A stretch of 64,000 bases of DNA from Paraburkholderia sp. C35 (lineage in GTDB: Bacteria; Pseudomonadota; Gammaproteobacteria; Burkholderiales; Burkholderiaceae). The notes beneath the pieces were generated by a model. The model saw nothing but the letters and a program-made list of their open reading frames with translations. It did not search any database and was not told the origin of the DNA. Where the stretch lies: contig NZ_QBUY01000027.1 in the NCBI RefSeq assembly GCF_003121405.1, positions 20,683-84,682 on the forward strand, given 5' to 3'. The stretch's first letter is position 1; every line of letters begins with the position of its first letter. The position numbers and the translations under genes were made by a program. This document shows, piece after piece, positions 18,264 through 26,576 of this stretch.

Positions 18264-19415
18264 TCAGAACGAGTGCCGTATGCCGATTCGCGTCGCAAGT
18301 TCGTTGGGCGATGTAGAGCCAGGCTGCCCGAGCAGATCGGGACCGGCCGGCTTGCCTGTCGAGTCAGTTCCCGTCGCATGTGCGGCAACCACGACGGCAT
18401 AAACATACGTGCGCTTGGACAACAGATACGATGCCCCCAGATTGCCTTGCCAGTAGTGTGCCTCGTCCCCCTTCGTGTAGTCTGCACCGACACCGATCAG
18501 AAATGCTGGCGTAGCCTGATACGTGTAGCTCAGTTCGGCATTGCGCACGAAATGCGTCCCGGCGAATGGCGTCGAAGCTGTCTTGATCACATCACCAAAA
18601 CGGGTGTTGGTCAAAACCGTGGCGATCATCGAGCTTCCGAACGTGTAGGCCAGGGTGGTGCCATAAACCTGATAGTTGCTGGCAGAAGCGTAGCCTGCAT
18701 AGACTGTGTTGCTGAGCGGATTCGTGAAAGCCTTGCCTGCCACCGGATCTGCCGACGCGTACCAGAGCGTTGTCGCAGGATTGTTGATATTTGCGTATAC
18801 CGCGGCGTAGGAAAAACCGCCCTGGTCACCTTTGAAACCGAACTCATACGCTCGTCCGCCCGCAAACGTCCCGGGCCTACCTCCGGGCGAAAAGATCGCT
18901 CCGAATGTCGTGCCGAAAATCTTGGGCGATTCGTATCGAATTACGTTGTTGAGCTGGTATGTACCATAAACGTTATCCACGTCGCCCGCGTGAGTCGCGA
19001 GGCTACCGCCAAAGGTAAGACTGGCTGCCTGAGGATTGAGGTAAAGCGGAAGAAGTTCATACGACCGCCCCATCTGGAACGAGCCGAATTGATCATTCGC
19101 CAGACCAACTGTCGCGTAACGGCCAAAGAGCGCTCCGTGCTGGCCAAGCTTGCCGGTGTTGGTATCAAAACCGCTTTCCAGCTTGAAGAATGCCTGCGTG
19201 CCACCACCCAGATCCTCGTTGCCTACCATGCCCCATTTGGAGCTGCCACGGCCACCACTCGACGTAAGAAAATTCGAGTGGCCGCCAGCATTTGACAGGT
19301 ACAGCAGACTATCGTCCAGTACACCATAAAGTGTCACCGACGAAGCGAGGGCTGCGGAGCTGCCGAGCAAACCTGAGACCATCACGACGGCTGTGGCTAT
19401 ACGACTGCGTTCCAT
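18264..19415 (-). CDS. OmpC-like outer-membrane porin
   Basis: A 383-residue Burkholderia-type trimeric porin. It has a signal peptide ending SAALA, then SSVTLYGVLDDSLLY, then GSSKWGMVGNEDLGGGTQAFFKLESGFD and FGRYATVGL. It ends with LATRIGIRHSF, where the terminal Phe is needed for outer-membrane assembly. The third strand is less conserved than in general porins. The ATG at 19415 is chosen over 19427 because the hydrophobic signal follows directly. It heads a same-strand group with an MFS carrier and an oxidoreductase, so it is probably the outer-membrane entry port of that uptake system. Confidence 0.93.
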   Translation of the reverse strand: MERSRIATAVVMVSGLLGSSAALASSVTLYGVLDDSLLYLSNAGGHSNFLTSSGGRGSSKWGMVGNEDLGGGTQAFFKLESGFDTNTGKLGQHGALFGRYATVGLANDQFGSFQMGRSYELLPLYLNPQAASLTFGGSLATHAGDVDNVYGTYQLNNVIRYESPKIFGTTFGAIFSPGGRPGTFAGGRAYEFGFKGDQGGFSYAAVYANINNPATTLWYASADPVAGKAFTNPLSNTVYAGYASASNYQVYGTTLAYTFGSSMIATVLTNTRFGDVIKTASTPFAGTHFVRNAELSYTYQATPAFLIGVGADYTKGDEAHYWQGNLGASYLLSKRTYVYAVVVAAHATGTDSTGKPAGPDLLGQPGSTSPNELATRIGIRHSF

Positions 19416-19809
19416 TTCTGTCTCCATTGATCTTTTTAGTTCGACGCTCAGATGGCATCGATACGAGCGCGCGGAGTGCCGCGGTGATTCAATGATGCCG
19501 ACGACCTGAATGCCGCGGCAGTCCTCGCAGACTCAAAGCAGCTATGAGCGCGCGGAACAGATATAGACGTAACGCTTCTAGATGCACCGGAGGCGCTGGA
19601 CGTCCGGGCGCGAGGATGAATGGCGTGTGAAGTCCCCCAGACGGGCCTAAGAGGGAAAAAGTTGGGGCAAAAGTCCGTGCGGATTTGTCCGCGCCGTATC
19701 AGACCATCAGAGACATCGGAGCACTGCTTTAGGGGCGTCCGATGGGAGAGTTATCGTCGTAAACCCCGACCTTCTGGCGTTCGTGGCTAAACCGCACGAG
19801 GCTTATTTT
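19416..19809. other. Intergenic, porin upstream region
   Basis: About 390 bases between the minus-strand porin start and the 3' end of the minus-strand LysR gene. It should hold the porin promoter. I see no gene and no clear operator. Confidence 0.5.
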
Positions 19810-20763
19810 TCACGGCTTTGATTGGTCGCCCGCCACCGATCCCAAGCCCCAGTCTGTCGACCGGGAGAGGCGCTCCTCAAGGAACTTCACGAAAACCTTG
19901 ACGCGCAGATTCAGGTTGCGGCGGCTTTGGAACACAGCAAAGACGGGTTCACGATCCTCAGGCAACCAGTCAGCAAGCACGGTGCGCAGGGTCCCGGCGC
20001 GTAGATCCGGAGCGATGTGGAATGCCGCAAGACGGGCGATGCCCATACCCTGGCATGCGAGAACGCGCAGAAAATTATCCGAGTTGCTTGCCACGTTTCC
20101 CGTCGCCTCAAGCCGCGTGGTTTCGACACTCTGCTCGCCCTGCGTTCGCATCGGCCAGACGCTGCGATACGTCCCCGGCAAAAAATTCAGGCAGTTGTGG
20201 TCGGCAAGGTCCGCCGGGTGTCTCGGCGTGCCGGCACGTTGAAGGTACTCTGGCGAAGCACAGAGAAGCCATTGCGTTGTAGCGATCCGTCGAGCAACCA
20301 GTGAGGGATTGGTAACTGGACCAACCTGTAGCGAGAGATCGATATCCGCAGCGATCAGATCCACAGCGTCGCTGTGCAGGATGAATTCGATGCGCAGCTG
20401 GGGATTCAGCGCGAGAAAGTCCGGAAGAATGCGCGCGAGTTGCTGCTGCGCGAAATTCAAGGTGGTGTGCACACGCAGCAGGCCGGTCACAGGCGCATCA
20501 GCATGCAACAGCGAGGCCTCAGCCTCATTAACCGCTTCGAGCGCCCGAATGGCCGCCTGATGGAAGTTCCGGCCGTCCTGTGTAAGTGCCAGCGTGCGGG
20601 AGGTGCGGTGAAGCAACCGGACACCTAACCGGTTCTCCATTCGGTCGATGAGCTTGCTGACAGCCGACGGTGTGCAGTCGAGCTTGCGGGAGGCGGCGGA
20701 AAAGCTGCCCGTATCGACCACACAGACGAAGGTTTCAAATTCTCGAAAACGGTCCGCGCTCAT
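19810..20763 (-). CDS. LysR-family regulator divergent from the SDR gene
   Basis: A 317-residue LysR regulator of the CrgA/AaeR-like subgroup. The N-terminus is DRFREFETFVCVVDTGSFSA with the helix-turn-helix AASRKLDCTPSAVSKLIDRM and RLLHRTSRTLALT. Effector-domain features are DIDLSLQVGPV and LACQGMGIARLAAFH. It is transcribed away from the SDR gene across 121 bases and probably controls it. Whether it also acts on the porin/MFS/oxidoreductase group downstream is open. Confidence 0.9.
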   Translation of the reverse strand: MSADRFREFETFVCVVDTGSFSAASRKLDCTPSAVSKLIDRMENRLGVRLLHRTSRTLALTQDGRNFHQAAIRALEAVNEAEASLLHADAPVTGLLRVHTTLNFAQQQLARILPDFLALNPQLRIEFILHSDAVDLIAADIDLSLQVGPVTNPSLVARRIATTQWLLCASPEYLQRAGTPRHPADLADHNCLNFLPGTYRSVWPMRTQGEQSVETTRLEATGNVASNSDNFLRVLACQGMGIARLAAFHIAPDLRAGTLRTVLADWLPEDREPVFAVFQSRRNLNLRVKVFVKFLEERLSRSTDWGLGSVAGDQSKP

Positions 20764-20884
20764 AGAGGCGACACTTCATTTGTGCCGGAGTTTCATAGGT
20801 AGTGTGAGTGTACAGGCCTTTTTCGGAGGCTTCCAGACCGGCATGATTGCCTCATGTACTCAACATTCCTACAGGAGACAATCG

Positions 20885-21661
20885 ATGGAATCCAAAAGAG
20901 TAGCTTTCGTTACCGGCGCCGCCGGCGCGGTAGGGCGCGCAATTGCAGAACGACTCGCACGAGACGGAAACCGGATCGTGTATGCCGATCTCGACGGTGC
21001 CATCTGTGACGAACTGGCCAGGGAACTCGGCGATCGCGCAATCGGCGTCGAGGTGGATATCACCAATGACGCCTCGGTCCGCAAGGCTGTCGCTGAAGTC
21101 ATCGAGCGCTTCGGTCGTATCGACATTCTCGTCAACAACGCGGGTGTCCTCGTTCGCGAAGATAACTGCGAGATGGACGAAGACGTGTTCGATCGCATCA
21201 TCAATGTGAATCTGAAGGGCCCTTTCCTGATCACCCGCGCAATCATCCCGCATATGAAAGCACAAAAGTACGGTCGCCTCGTCGCGATCACGTCGCGCAA
21301 CTATCTTGCTGGTGGTATGCCGGCCTACGGCGCCAGCAAGGCTGGCCTGCAGGCATTGACGGTTTCGTGGGCGCGCGAACTCGGGGCCTATGGCATCACG
21401 GCGAATGCCGTTGCGCCCGGCTCGATTGCGGTCACCCCCGGCCTCGGCCTTCTCAAACGTACGCCGGAGGAGCAGCTCCATGCCGCACGTCACTCTATTG
21501 CCCGCACTCCTATCCAACGTTTGGCGACGAGAGACGATGTGGCCGGCGCCGTCGCCTACTTTGCGTTGGAGGAATCCGGCTTCGTTACAGGCGAAACGCT
21601 CTACGTTGCGGGCGGTGCACAGCTGGCTCCGGTAGCCACATATCCAACGGATACAAAGTAA
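20885..21661 (+). CDS. Short-chain dehydrogenase/reductase (SDR)
   Basis: A 258-residue classical SDR. The coenzyme motif is VTGAAGAVGRAIAERLA, with Asp in VYADLD at the end of strand 2 favouring NAD(H). NNAGVLV follows, then the active site ITSRNYLAGGMPAYGASKAG with the YxxxK pair; the Ser-Tyr spacing is two residues shorter than usual. The C-terminal part has VTGETLYVAGGAQ. The start at 20885 has AGGAG upstream, and the frame's earlier start at 20648 lies inside the LysR gene. The reaction is probably alcohol/ketone interconversion on an unknown small molecule. Confidence 0.92.
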   Translation: MESKRVAFVTGAAGAVGRAIAERLARDGNRIVYADLDGAICDELARELGDRAIGVEVDITNDASVRKAVAEVIERFGRIDILVNNAGVLVREDNCEMDEDVFDRIINVNLKGPFLITRAIIPHMKAQKYGRLVAITSRNYLAGGMPAYGASKAGLQALTVSWARELGAYGITANAVAPGSIAVTPGLGLLKRTPEEQLHAARHSIARTPIQRLATRDDVAGAVAYFALEESGFVTGETLYVAGGAQLAPVATYPTDTK

Positions 21662-21724
21662 ACCCGGCACAAACGCCTTGCTCGGGATGGTGACGTGAGC
21701 CTTTTGGATCGCCGCTTGTGGAAG

Positions 21725-21744
21725 AGGAATGCGGCGGCATTCCT
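21725..21744 (+). terminator. Hairpin downstream of the SDR gene
   Basis: AGGAATGC (21725-21732) pairs with GCATTCCT (21737-21744) around a GGCG loop, 63 bases after the SDR stop. The following T-run is weak (TATTCC), so termination is only a possibility. Confidence 0.35.
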
Positions 21745-21866
21745 TATTCCGCGACGAGTGCAGTTCGTAATAAGTCAGTCCTGGCAATTTGAGCCGAATG
21801 ACCGTCATAAGGAGTACATCAGCCGTTCGGATTTGAATTCTCAGTGGCCGACGAATGTCAATTGTC

Positions 21867-21909
21867 GGCCGCATTGGGTCCGACAGGGAACACTCCAAAC
21901 GTCCCATTG
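21867..21909 (+). repeat. 43-nt dispersed repeat, copy B
   Basis: Begins GGCCGCATTGGGTCCGACAG and ends CCCATTG. It matches 23408-23450 at 40 of 43 bases in direct orientation, and 23546-23588 more loosely. Copies B and the 23.4-kb copy flank the FUSC gene. Confidence 0.8.
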
Positions 21910-22031
21910 TGGATGATCAGATGTGACCCACGAATGCGCGGTAAGGGGCGCGAAGCGGCCGTGCAACAGCACCGCACAGCATCCACTGGTTCCGACATCA
22001 CCGGGCGGGGCCTTGGCGGTTTGTAATCCGG

Positions 22032-23159
22032 CTACTGGGCGCGACGCCCGAAGCGGAGAGTTGATCCCACCGTCACAAGCAGAAGCACTAGCGCGAGCGC
22101 CACGTTACCAGCCACGATTCCCACCAGCCGATGGTACGCGACGGTGACACTGTCGCTCAACCAGACACTGTCGTGAACGAACGTCAGGATGACGACTGCT
22201 CCGAATTGCGTGCCAAGATAGCTAACGTCGGAATGCCCAAAGCGGACGTAGCAAGCGAGCCACACCAGGACACATACGGCAATCAGACTGTACGTGAGAC
22301 TTCCAGCCGTGAGCGGCAATACGGCGAGCACCACCACGCAGCCCAATCCGCAGCCGAGAAGCCGGTGACACATCCTCTGCACGACGCGGTACGGCGACCA
22401 TATTCCCTGCGCGTCGACGGGGACCATCAGGACAACCAGTGCTGTCGTCATCGCCTGCGGAAACCCGTCCAGCGGGTAACGCCATGCGAGATACGCGAGC
22501 GCTGATAGTGCAATCGCGCCGATCATTGCATGTGGCACGCGACCGAGCTCGCCGCCCGTCAGGGCGTGCGCCATGACCGGACCGCTTTCGGGGGCGCCTG
22601 GCTCGTACCTGCGGCACAGGAGCGCCGCTGCCGAACCCGCCAAGGCAACGCCCAGGTAGACGAGAGTGCCAATCGAGGCATTGAGCCACAAGGACGACGC
22701 GACGCCATGCAGTTCAACGTTTGGGTTAGCGTGGGCCGTTGTCACGACGAATATGGCCAACGCCGTCGATAGTATCCACATGTAGCCCATCGATCGTTTC
22801 GTCGCCAGATAGAGACCTGCTGCGGACAAGCCGGCCATCGACAGAACGAATATGACCGCACTCGAACTTGCGACCGGCGACAGCATCAGGCCGATGATCG
22901 TGCCGCCGAACGTGCCGGCTATTTGCTGCACGCCCATATCGAGAGCCACCTTCAATGCAAGGCCCGTCAATGAAAACGCACAGATAACTGCCCACCACGT
23001 TTCGGTCAGGCCAAGATATCGACTTACACATATCGCAAGAACCGTGGCCAGAATCGCCTCGGCGCAACTGCGAAATCGTGCCCTCAACGTTCGCCTGGAA
23101 AGCTCAGCCTTCAAGGCGCCGAAAGTGTCGCGCACTGCTAGCGATAAGGTGTCGCACAT
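22032..23159 (-). CDS. FUSC-family inner-membrane protein
   Basis: A 375-residue membrane protein with hydrophobic helices in two blocks separated by a short loop (RRYEPGAPESGP), as in the FUSC (fusaric acid resistance-like) family. The first block shows LGLTETWWAVICAFSL and the duplicated block WRYPLDGFPQAMTTALVV. The start is uncertain. ATG at 23159 (MCDTLSLAVRD) fits the family, while the frame stays open to 23510 with another ATG at 23339; neither has a strong ribosome site. It stands alone between repeat copies at 21.9 and 23.4 kb. Relatives act with membrane-fusion proteins in aromatic acid efflux, but no such partner is adjacent. Confidence 0.7.
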   Translation of the reverse strand: MCDTLSLAVRDTFGALKAELSRRTLRARFRSCAEAILATVLAICVSRYLGLTETWWAVICAFSLTGLALKVALDMGVQQIAGTFGGTIIGLMLSPVASSSAVIFVLSMAGLSAAGLYLATKRSMGYMWILSTALAIFVVTTAHANPNVELHGVASSLWLNASIGTLVYLGVALAGSAAALLCRRYEPGAPESGPVMAHALTGGELGRVPHAMIGAIALSALAYLAWRYPLDGFPQAMTTALVVLMVPVDAQGIWSPYRVVQRMCHRLLGCGLGCVVVLAVLPLTAGSLTYSLIAVCVLVWLACYVRFGHSDVSYLGTQFGAVVILTFVHDSVWLSDSVTVAYHRLVGIVAGNVALALVLLLVTVGSTLRFGRRAQ

Positions 23160-23407
23160 GATGTTGGCTAGTCGGAAAACCGCAGTCGACCGCAGATACC
23201 GGTCGTCACATGTTACGACGTGGCTGGAGGGCCCTAGAATGTCCACGCCAGTTGCCGAACCACATGCCCGGTATGGCACCACCGCGGCAACAGCAGTCAT
23301 TCCTGTTTGCAGGATAACCCTGGCGTCAAAACTAATCATAGCTGGGTAGTGTCGCTTGACCGAACACAAGCGGTCATTAGCGCACGCAAGGCTGACGGCC
23401 GCTTTTG

Positions 23408-23450
23408 GGCCGCATTGGGTCCGACAGGGAACGCTCCAAACGACCCGTTG
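23408..23450 (+). repeat. 43-nt dispersed repeat, copy A
   Basis: Starts GGCCGCATTGGGTCCGACAG and ends CCCGTTG, with three differences from the copy at 21867-21909. It lies upstream of the FUSC gene. Confidence 0.8.
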
Positions 23451-23545
23451 CCGACGTTTCCACGCGCATTCCCCTGAACGTCTCGTACTGCAGTAATGGA
23501 GTCGTTCCAATGACAGGTTAGTCCGCTCACAGAACGGATGCTTCT

Positions 23546-23588
23546 AGCCCCACTGGGTCCGACGGAAAGTGCTCAAAATCGCCCTTTC
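23546..23588 (+). repeat. 43-nt dispersed repeat, diverged copy C
   Basis: Shares CTGGGTCCGAC and the spacing of GCTC-AAA with copies A and B but has many substitutions. It lies 89 bases upstream of the arsR -35 element. Confidence 0.55.
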
Positions 23589-23676
23589 CATGAGAACTGT
23601 CATCGTAGAGTAGCCAACCGACGATTACTGCGTATGAGTTCTATCTGTTGTGCCGAAGCCCTCAGCAAGAAACTCC

Positions 23677-23711
23677 TTGTCCATGATTCGATATTTCGAC
23701 TATTATCGAAT
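23677..23711 (+). promoter_or_regulatory. arsR promoter and ArsR operator
   Basis: A -35-like TTGTCC (23677-23682) and -10 TATTAT (23701-23706) are 18 bases apart. The inverted repeat ATTCGAT (23686-23692)/ATCGAAT (23705-23711) covers the promoter and ends one base before the arsR ATG. The -10 placement puts the transcription start at or next to the ATG, implying a leaderless message; no ribosome site is visible. Confidence 0.6.
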
Positions 23712-23712
23712 T

Positions 23713-24048
23713 ATGGAAACGAACCAGACCATCGCCGCGCTGGCGGCTCTCGCGCATGAGTCCCGACTCGCAGTATTTCGCGCTCTCGTGCAGGCGGGCC
23801 CCGAAGGCATGCCTGCAGGCCAGATCGCCACGCTGCTGGACATCGCGCCGTCGTCCCTGTCCTTCCACCTGAAGGAGCTGTCCCATGCGCAGCTCGTCAC
23901 CAGCCGGCAGGAAGGGCGGTTTATCTACTACTGCGCGAACTTTGACACGATAAACGGCCTGCTGGCCTATCTCACCGAGAACTGCTGTGGCGGCAACCCC
24001 TGCTCGCCGGTCTCAGCGTGTTCTCCCTCCCGGGAGAAGCAGTCATGA
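23713..24048 (+). CDS. arsR: ArsR-family arsenic-responsive repressor
   Basis: A 111-residue winged-helix repressor. ALAHESRLAVFRALVQAGPE is the first part of the ArsR domain and LDIAPSSLSFHLKELSHAQL the recognition helix. The arsenic-binding cysteines appear to be at the C-terminal end (ENCCGGNPCSPVSAC), as in the ArsR types whose As(III) site is outside helix alpha3; the usual ELCVCDL motif is absent. The ATG at 23713 lies directly against the operator. An earlier in-frame ATG (23683) would lie inside the promoter. The stop overlaps the start of arsI by ATGA, so the two are coupled. Confidence 0.93.
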   Translation: METNQTIAALAALAHESRLAVFRALVQAGPEGMPAGQIATLLDIAPSSLSFHLKELSHAQLVTSRQEGRFIYYCANFDTINGLLAYLTENCCGGNPCSPVSACSPSREKQS

Positions 24049-24527
24049 AGCGCTTTCACATTCACGTCGCCGTCACTGATCTCGCCGCGAGCGGCCGTTT
24101 CTACTCGGCGTTGTTTGCGTCACAACCAACGGTCGTCAAAGACGACTACGCCAAGTGGATGCTCGAGGACCCGCGTCTCAACTTCGCGATCTCGCAACGC
24201 GGCGCTACACCGGGCCTGGACCATCTGGGCGTGCAGGTTGAGAACGAAGCCGAACTGGCTGAGATGCACGATCGGCTCGAAGGCGCAGCACTGCCGGTCG
24301 ATACCCAGATAGGTACGGCCTGCTGCTACGCGAAGTCGAACAAATACTGGACTGTCGATCCGCAGGGCATCGCATGGGAGTCGTATCACACGCTCAATGA
24401 CATCCCGGTCTTTGGCGAGTCGCGTAACACGCAGAACAGCGTACCCAATGCTGAAGTCGCAGCGTGCTGCGCTCCGTCGTCGGGCAAACCGGTCAGTGTT
24501 CCCGTCAAGTCTTCGTCGTGCTGCTGA
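24045..24527 (+). CDS. arsI: ArsI-type VOC dioxygenase (C-As bond lyase)
   Basis: A 160-residue VOC-fold protein (glyoxalase/CadI group). It matches ArsI, the Fe(II)-dependent dioxygenase that cleaves the C-As bond of trivalent methyl- and aryl-arsenicals. Visible are candidate Fe ligands H5 (FHIHVAV), H60 (GLDHLGV) and E112 (WESYHT), and the vicinal cysteines TACCYAKSNK (C93-C94) that hold trivalent arsenic in ArsI. The Cys-rich tail (ACCAPSS, SSSCC) is common in these proteins. The ATG at 24045 overlaps the arsR stop. It converts organoarsenicals to As(III), which the Acr3 pump downstream can remove. Confidence 0.85.
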   Translation: MKRFHIHVAVTDLAASGRFYSALFASQPTVVKDDYAKWMLEDPRLNFAISQRGATPGLDHLGVQVENEAELAEMHDRLEGAALPVDTQIGTACCYAKSNKYWTVDPQGIAWESYHTLNDIPVFGESRNTQNSVPNAEVAACCAPSSGKPVSVPVKSSSCC

Positions 24528-24554
24528 GTCCGGCGCGCTATCAATGAGAAACCC

Positions 24555-25049
24555 ATGACGACCAACGTACTGATCCTTTGCACGCACAACTCCGCGCGCA
24601 GCGTGCTCGGTGAAGCCATGCTGAATCACCTCGCCGCGAAACTCGGCAAGGATGTGCGCGCCTTCAGCGCGGGCAGCACGCCAAGTGGCCGCATAAATCC
24701 GCTTGCGATTGATGCGCTCACGCAGGCAGGTATCGACGTCAGCGGCTATCGCAGTAAGAGCTGGGACGAGTTCGCGCAGGACCGCGCGCCGCACATGCGC
24801 ATTGTCATTACGGTCTGCGACAGTGCAGCGGCCGAAGCGTGCCCGTTCTGGCCCGGTAGCCCGGTCAAGGTGCACTGGGGCTATGCCGATCCGTCGAATG
24901 CGCCCGGCGGCGATGAAGGCAAGCGTCAGGCGTTCGGACTCACCCGCCAGGCCATCGGCTATCGCATGCTGCAGTTACTGGCGCTTCCCATGGACAGTCT
25001 GAGCAACGCCGAGCTTCAGCAGGCGCTCAACGACATCCTGCAAAGCTGA
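24555..25049 (+). CDS. arsC: Arsenate reductase, low-molecular-weight phosphatase type
   Basis: A 164-residue protein with the phosphatase-like P-loop CTHNSARS (C9-x5-R15) at the N-terminus, then FSAGSTPSGRINP and the redox cysteine region VCDSAAAEACPFWPG (C88 and C96). It reduces arsenate to arsenite through a cysteine relay fed by thioredoxin or a glutathione/glutaredoxin system. HWGYADPS is a family hallmark. It lies 27 bases after arsI and 22 before acr3, clearly in one operon. A second, unrelated arsenate reductase lies two genes downstream. Confidence 0.94.
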   Translation: MTTNVLILCTHNSARSVLGEAMLNHLAAKLGKDVRAFSAGSTPSGRINPLAIDALTQAGIDVSGYRSKSWDEFAQDRAPHMRIVITVCDSAAAEACPFWPGSPVKVHWGYADPSNAPGGDEGKRQAFGLTRQAIGYRMLQLLALPMDSLSNAELQQALNDILQS

Positions 25050-25071
25050 ACCACCTTCACCGAGTTGTCCC

Positions 25072-26142
25072 ATGAACACCCCCGACGTTGCCGCTTCGCC
25101 GACGACTGCCTCAAAGCCGACCATCGGCTTCTTCGAGCGCTACCTGACCGTCTGGGTTGCTCTATGCATTGTCGCCGGCATCCTGCTTGGTCAGATTCTG
25201 CCGGGCGTCTTTCAGGCAATTGGCAAGATGGAATACGCGCAGGTCAACCTTCCGGTCGGTCTGCTGATCTGGGTCATGATCATCCCGATGCTGGTCAAGG
25301 TTGATTTCGGGTCGCTGCATGAAGTGCGTCAGCACGTACGGGGGATCGGTGTCACCCTCTTCGTCAACTGGCTGGTGAAGCCATTCACGATGGCGCTTCT
25401 CGCGTGGGTCTTCATCAAGCACCTGTTCGTGCCCATGCTGCCGGCGGCACAGCTCGACAGCTATGTGGCCGGCCTGATCCTGCTGGCCGCCGCGCCCTGC
25501 ACGGCGATGGTGTTCGTATGGAGTCGCCTCACGGGCGGCGACCCGCTCTTCACGCTCTCGCAGGTCGCACTGAACGACAGCATCATGGTGGTCGCGTTTG
25601 CGCCGCTCGTTGGCCTGCTGCTCGGCATCTCGGCCATTACCGTACCGTGGGCAACGCTGCTCACCTCGGTCGCACTCTACATCGTCATTCCGGTGATCCT
25701 CGCGCAGATCCTGCGCAAGGTGTTACTCGCCAGAGGCGACGCTGCGTTTGAGGCTGCCATGGCTAAGATCGGTCCGTGGTCGATTACGGCGCTACTCGCG
25801 ACACTGGTGCTGCTGTTCGCGTTCCAGGGCGAAGCGATTCTGATGCAGCCGCTCGTCATTGTGTTACTCGCCGTACCGATCCTGATTCAGGTGTTCTTCA
25901 ATTCGGCGCTGGCGTACTGGCTGAACCGTGCGGTCGGCGAAAAGCACAACATTGCCTGCCCGTCTGCGCTGATCGGCGCATCCAACTTCTTCGAACTGGC
26001 CGTCGCCACGGCAATCGGCCTGTTCGGTTTCAACTCGGGCGCGGCGCTCGCAACGGTGGTGGGCGTGCTGATCGAGGTGCCCGTCATGCTGCTCGTCGTG
26101 CGCATCGTCAATCGCTCGAAGAACTGGTACGAGTGTGCCTGA
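25072..26142 (+). CDS. acr3: Arsenite efflux permease Acr3
   Basis: A 356-residue inner-membrane protein with ten predicted helices, length typical of the bacterial Acr3 family. The essential cysteine is in LAAAPCTAMVFVWSRLTGGD (C143) and a conserved Glu in VGVLIEVPVML (E335). EKHNIACPSALIGASNFFEL is a further hallmark. It exports As(III), and sometimes Sb(III), by proton antiport. It follows one arsenate reductase and precedes another, so arsenate and As(III) freed by ArsI both end at this pump. Confidence 0.95.
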   Translation: MNTPDVAASPTTASKPTIGFFERYLTVWVALCIVAGILLGQILPGVFQAIGKMEYAQVNLPVGLLIWVMIIPMLVKVDFGSLHEVRQHVRGIGVTLFVNWLVKPFTMALLAWVFIKHLFVPMLPAAQLDSYVAGLILLAAAPCTAMVFVWSRLTGGDPLFTLSQVALNDSIMVVAFAPLVGLLLGISAITVPWATLLTSVALYIVIPVILAQILRKVLLARGDAAFEAAMAKIGPWSITALLATLVLLFAFQGEAILMQPLVIVLLAVPILIQVFFNSALAYWLNRAVGEKHNIACPSALIGASNFFELAVATAIGLFGFNSGAALATVVGVLIEVPVMLLVVRIVNRSKNWYECA

Positions 26143-26161
26143 AGGCCACCGACAGAAACAC

Positions 26162-26515
26162 ATGAACGACGTCGTCATTTATCACAACCCGGACTGCGGC
26201 ACTTCCCGCAATACGCTCGCGATGATCCGCAACGCGGGCATTGAACCCATCATTATTGAGTACCTGAAGCACCCGCCCTCGCGTGAAAAGCTCGCAGAAC
26301 TCGTCGCGCAGGCGGGACTGGGCATGCGCGAGGTGCTTCGTCAGAAAGGCACGCCTTATGCCGAGCTGCAGCTCGACAACCCGGCGCTGACCGACGACCA
26401 GCTGCTCGACGCGATGATGGCCCATCCGGTTCTCATCAACTGGCCTATGGTGGTCACGTCGAAGGGCGTGCGGCTATGCCGGCCATCCGAAGTCGTGCTC
26501 GACATCCTGCCCTAG
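26162..26515 (+). CDS. arsC: Arsenate reductase, glutaredoxin-dependent type
   Basis: A 117-residue ArsC of the E. coli plasmid type. The catalytic Cys is in YHNPDCGTSRNTLAMIRNAG (C12), followed by IIEYLKHPPSREKL and the C-terminal LINWPMVVTSKGVRLCRPSE with the Arg residues that bind the oxyanion. It uses glutathione and glutaredoxin. The ATG at 26162 gives the family N-terminus and starts 19 bases after acr3; an earlier start at 26135 would overlap acr3. Two unrelated ArsC types in one operon let the cell use two thiol systems. Confidence 0.94.
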   Translation: MNDVVIYHNPDCGTSRNTLAMIRNAGIEPIIIEYLKHPPSREKLAELVAQAGLGMREVLRQKGTPYAELQLDNPALTDDQLLDAMMAHPVLINWPMVVTSKGVRLCRPSEVVLDILP

Positions 26516-26576
26516 CCACAACGCGGCGCGTTCACGAAGGAGGACGGCGAAGTCATCGTCGACGCGGAGGGAAAAC

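Larger units (their letters stand above)
23160..23676. other. Intergenic region with repeat copies, upstream of the ars operon
   Basis: About 500 bases between the FUSC start and the arsR promoter. It holds two copies of the 43-nt repeat and an open-frame extension of the FUSC gene. No other gene is seen. Confidence 0.5.
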
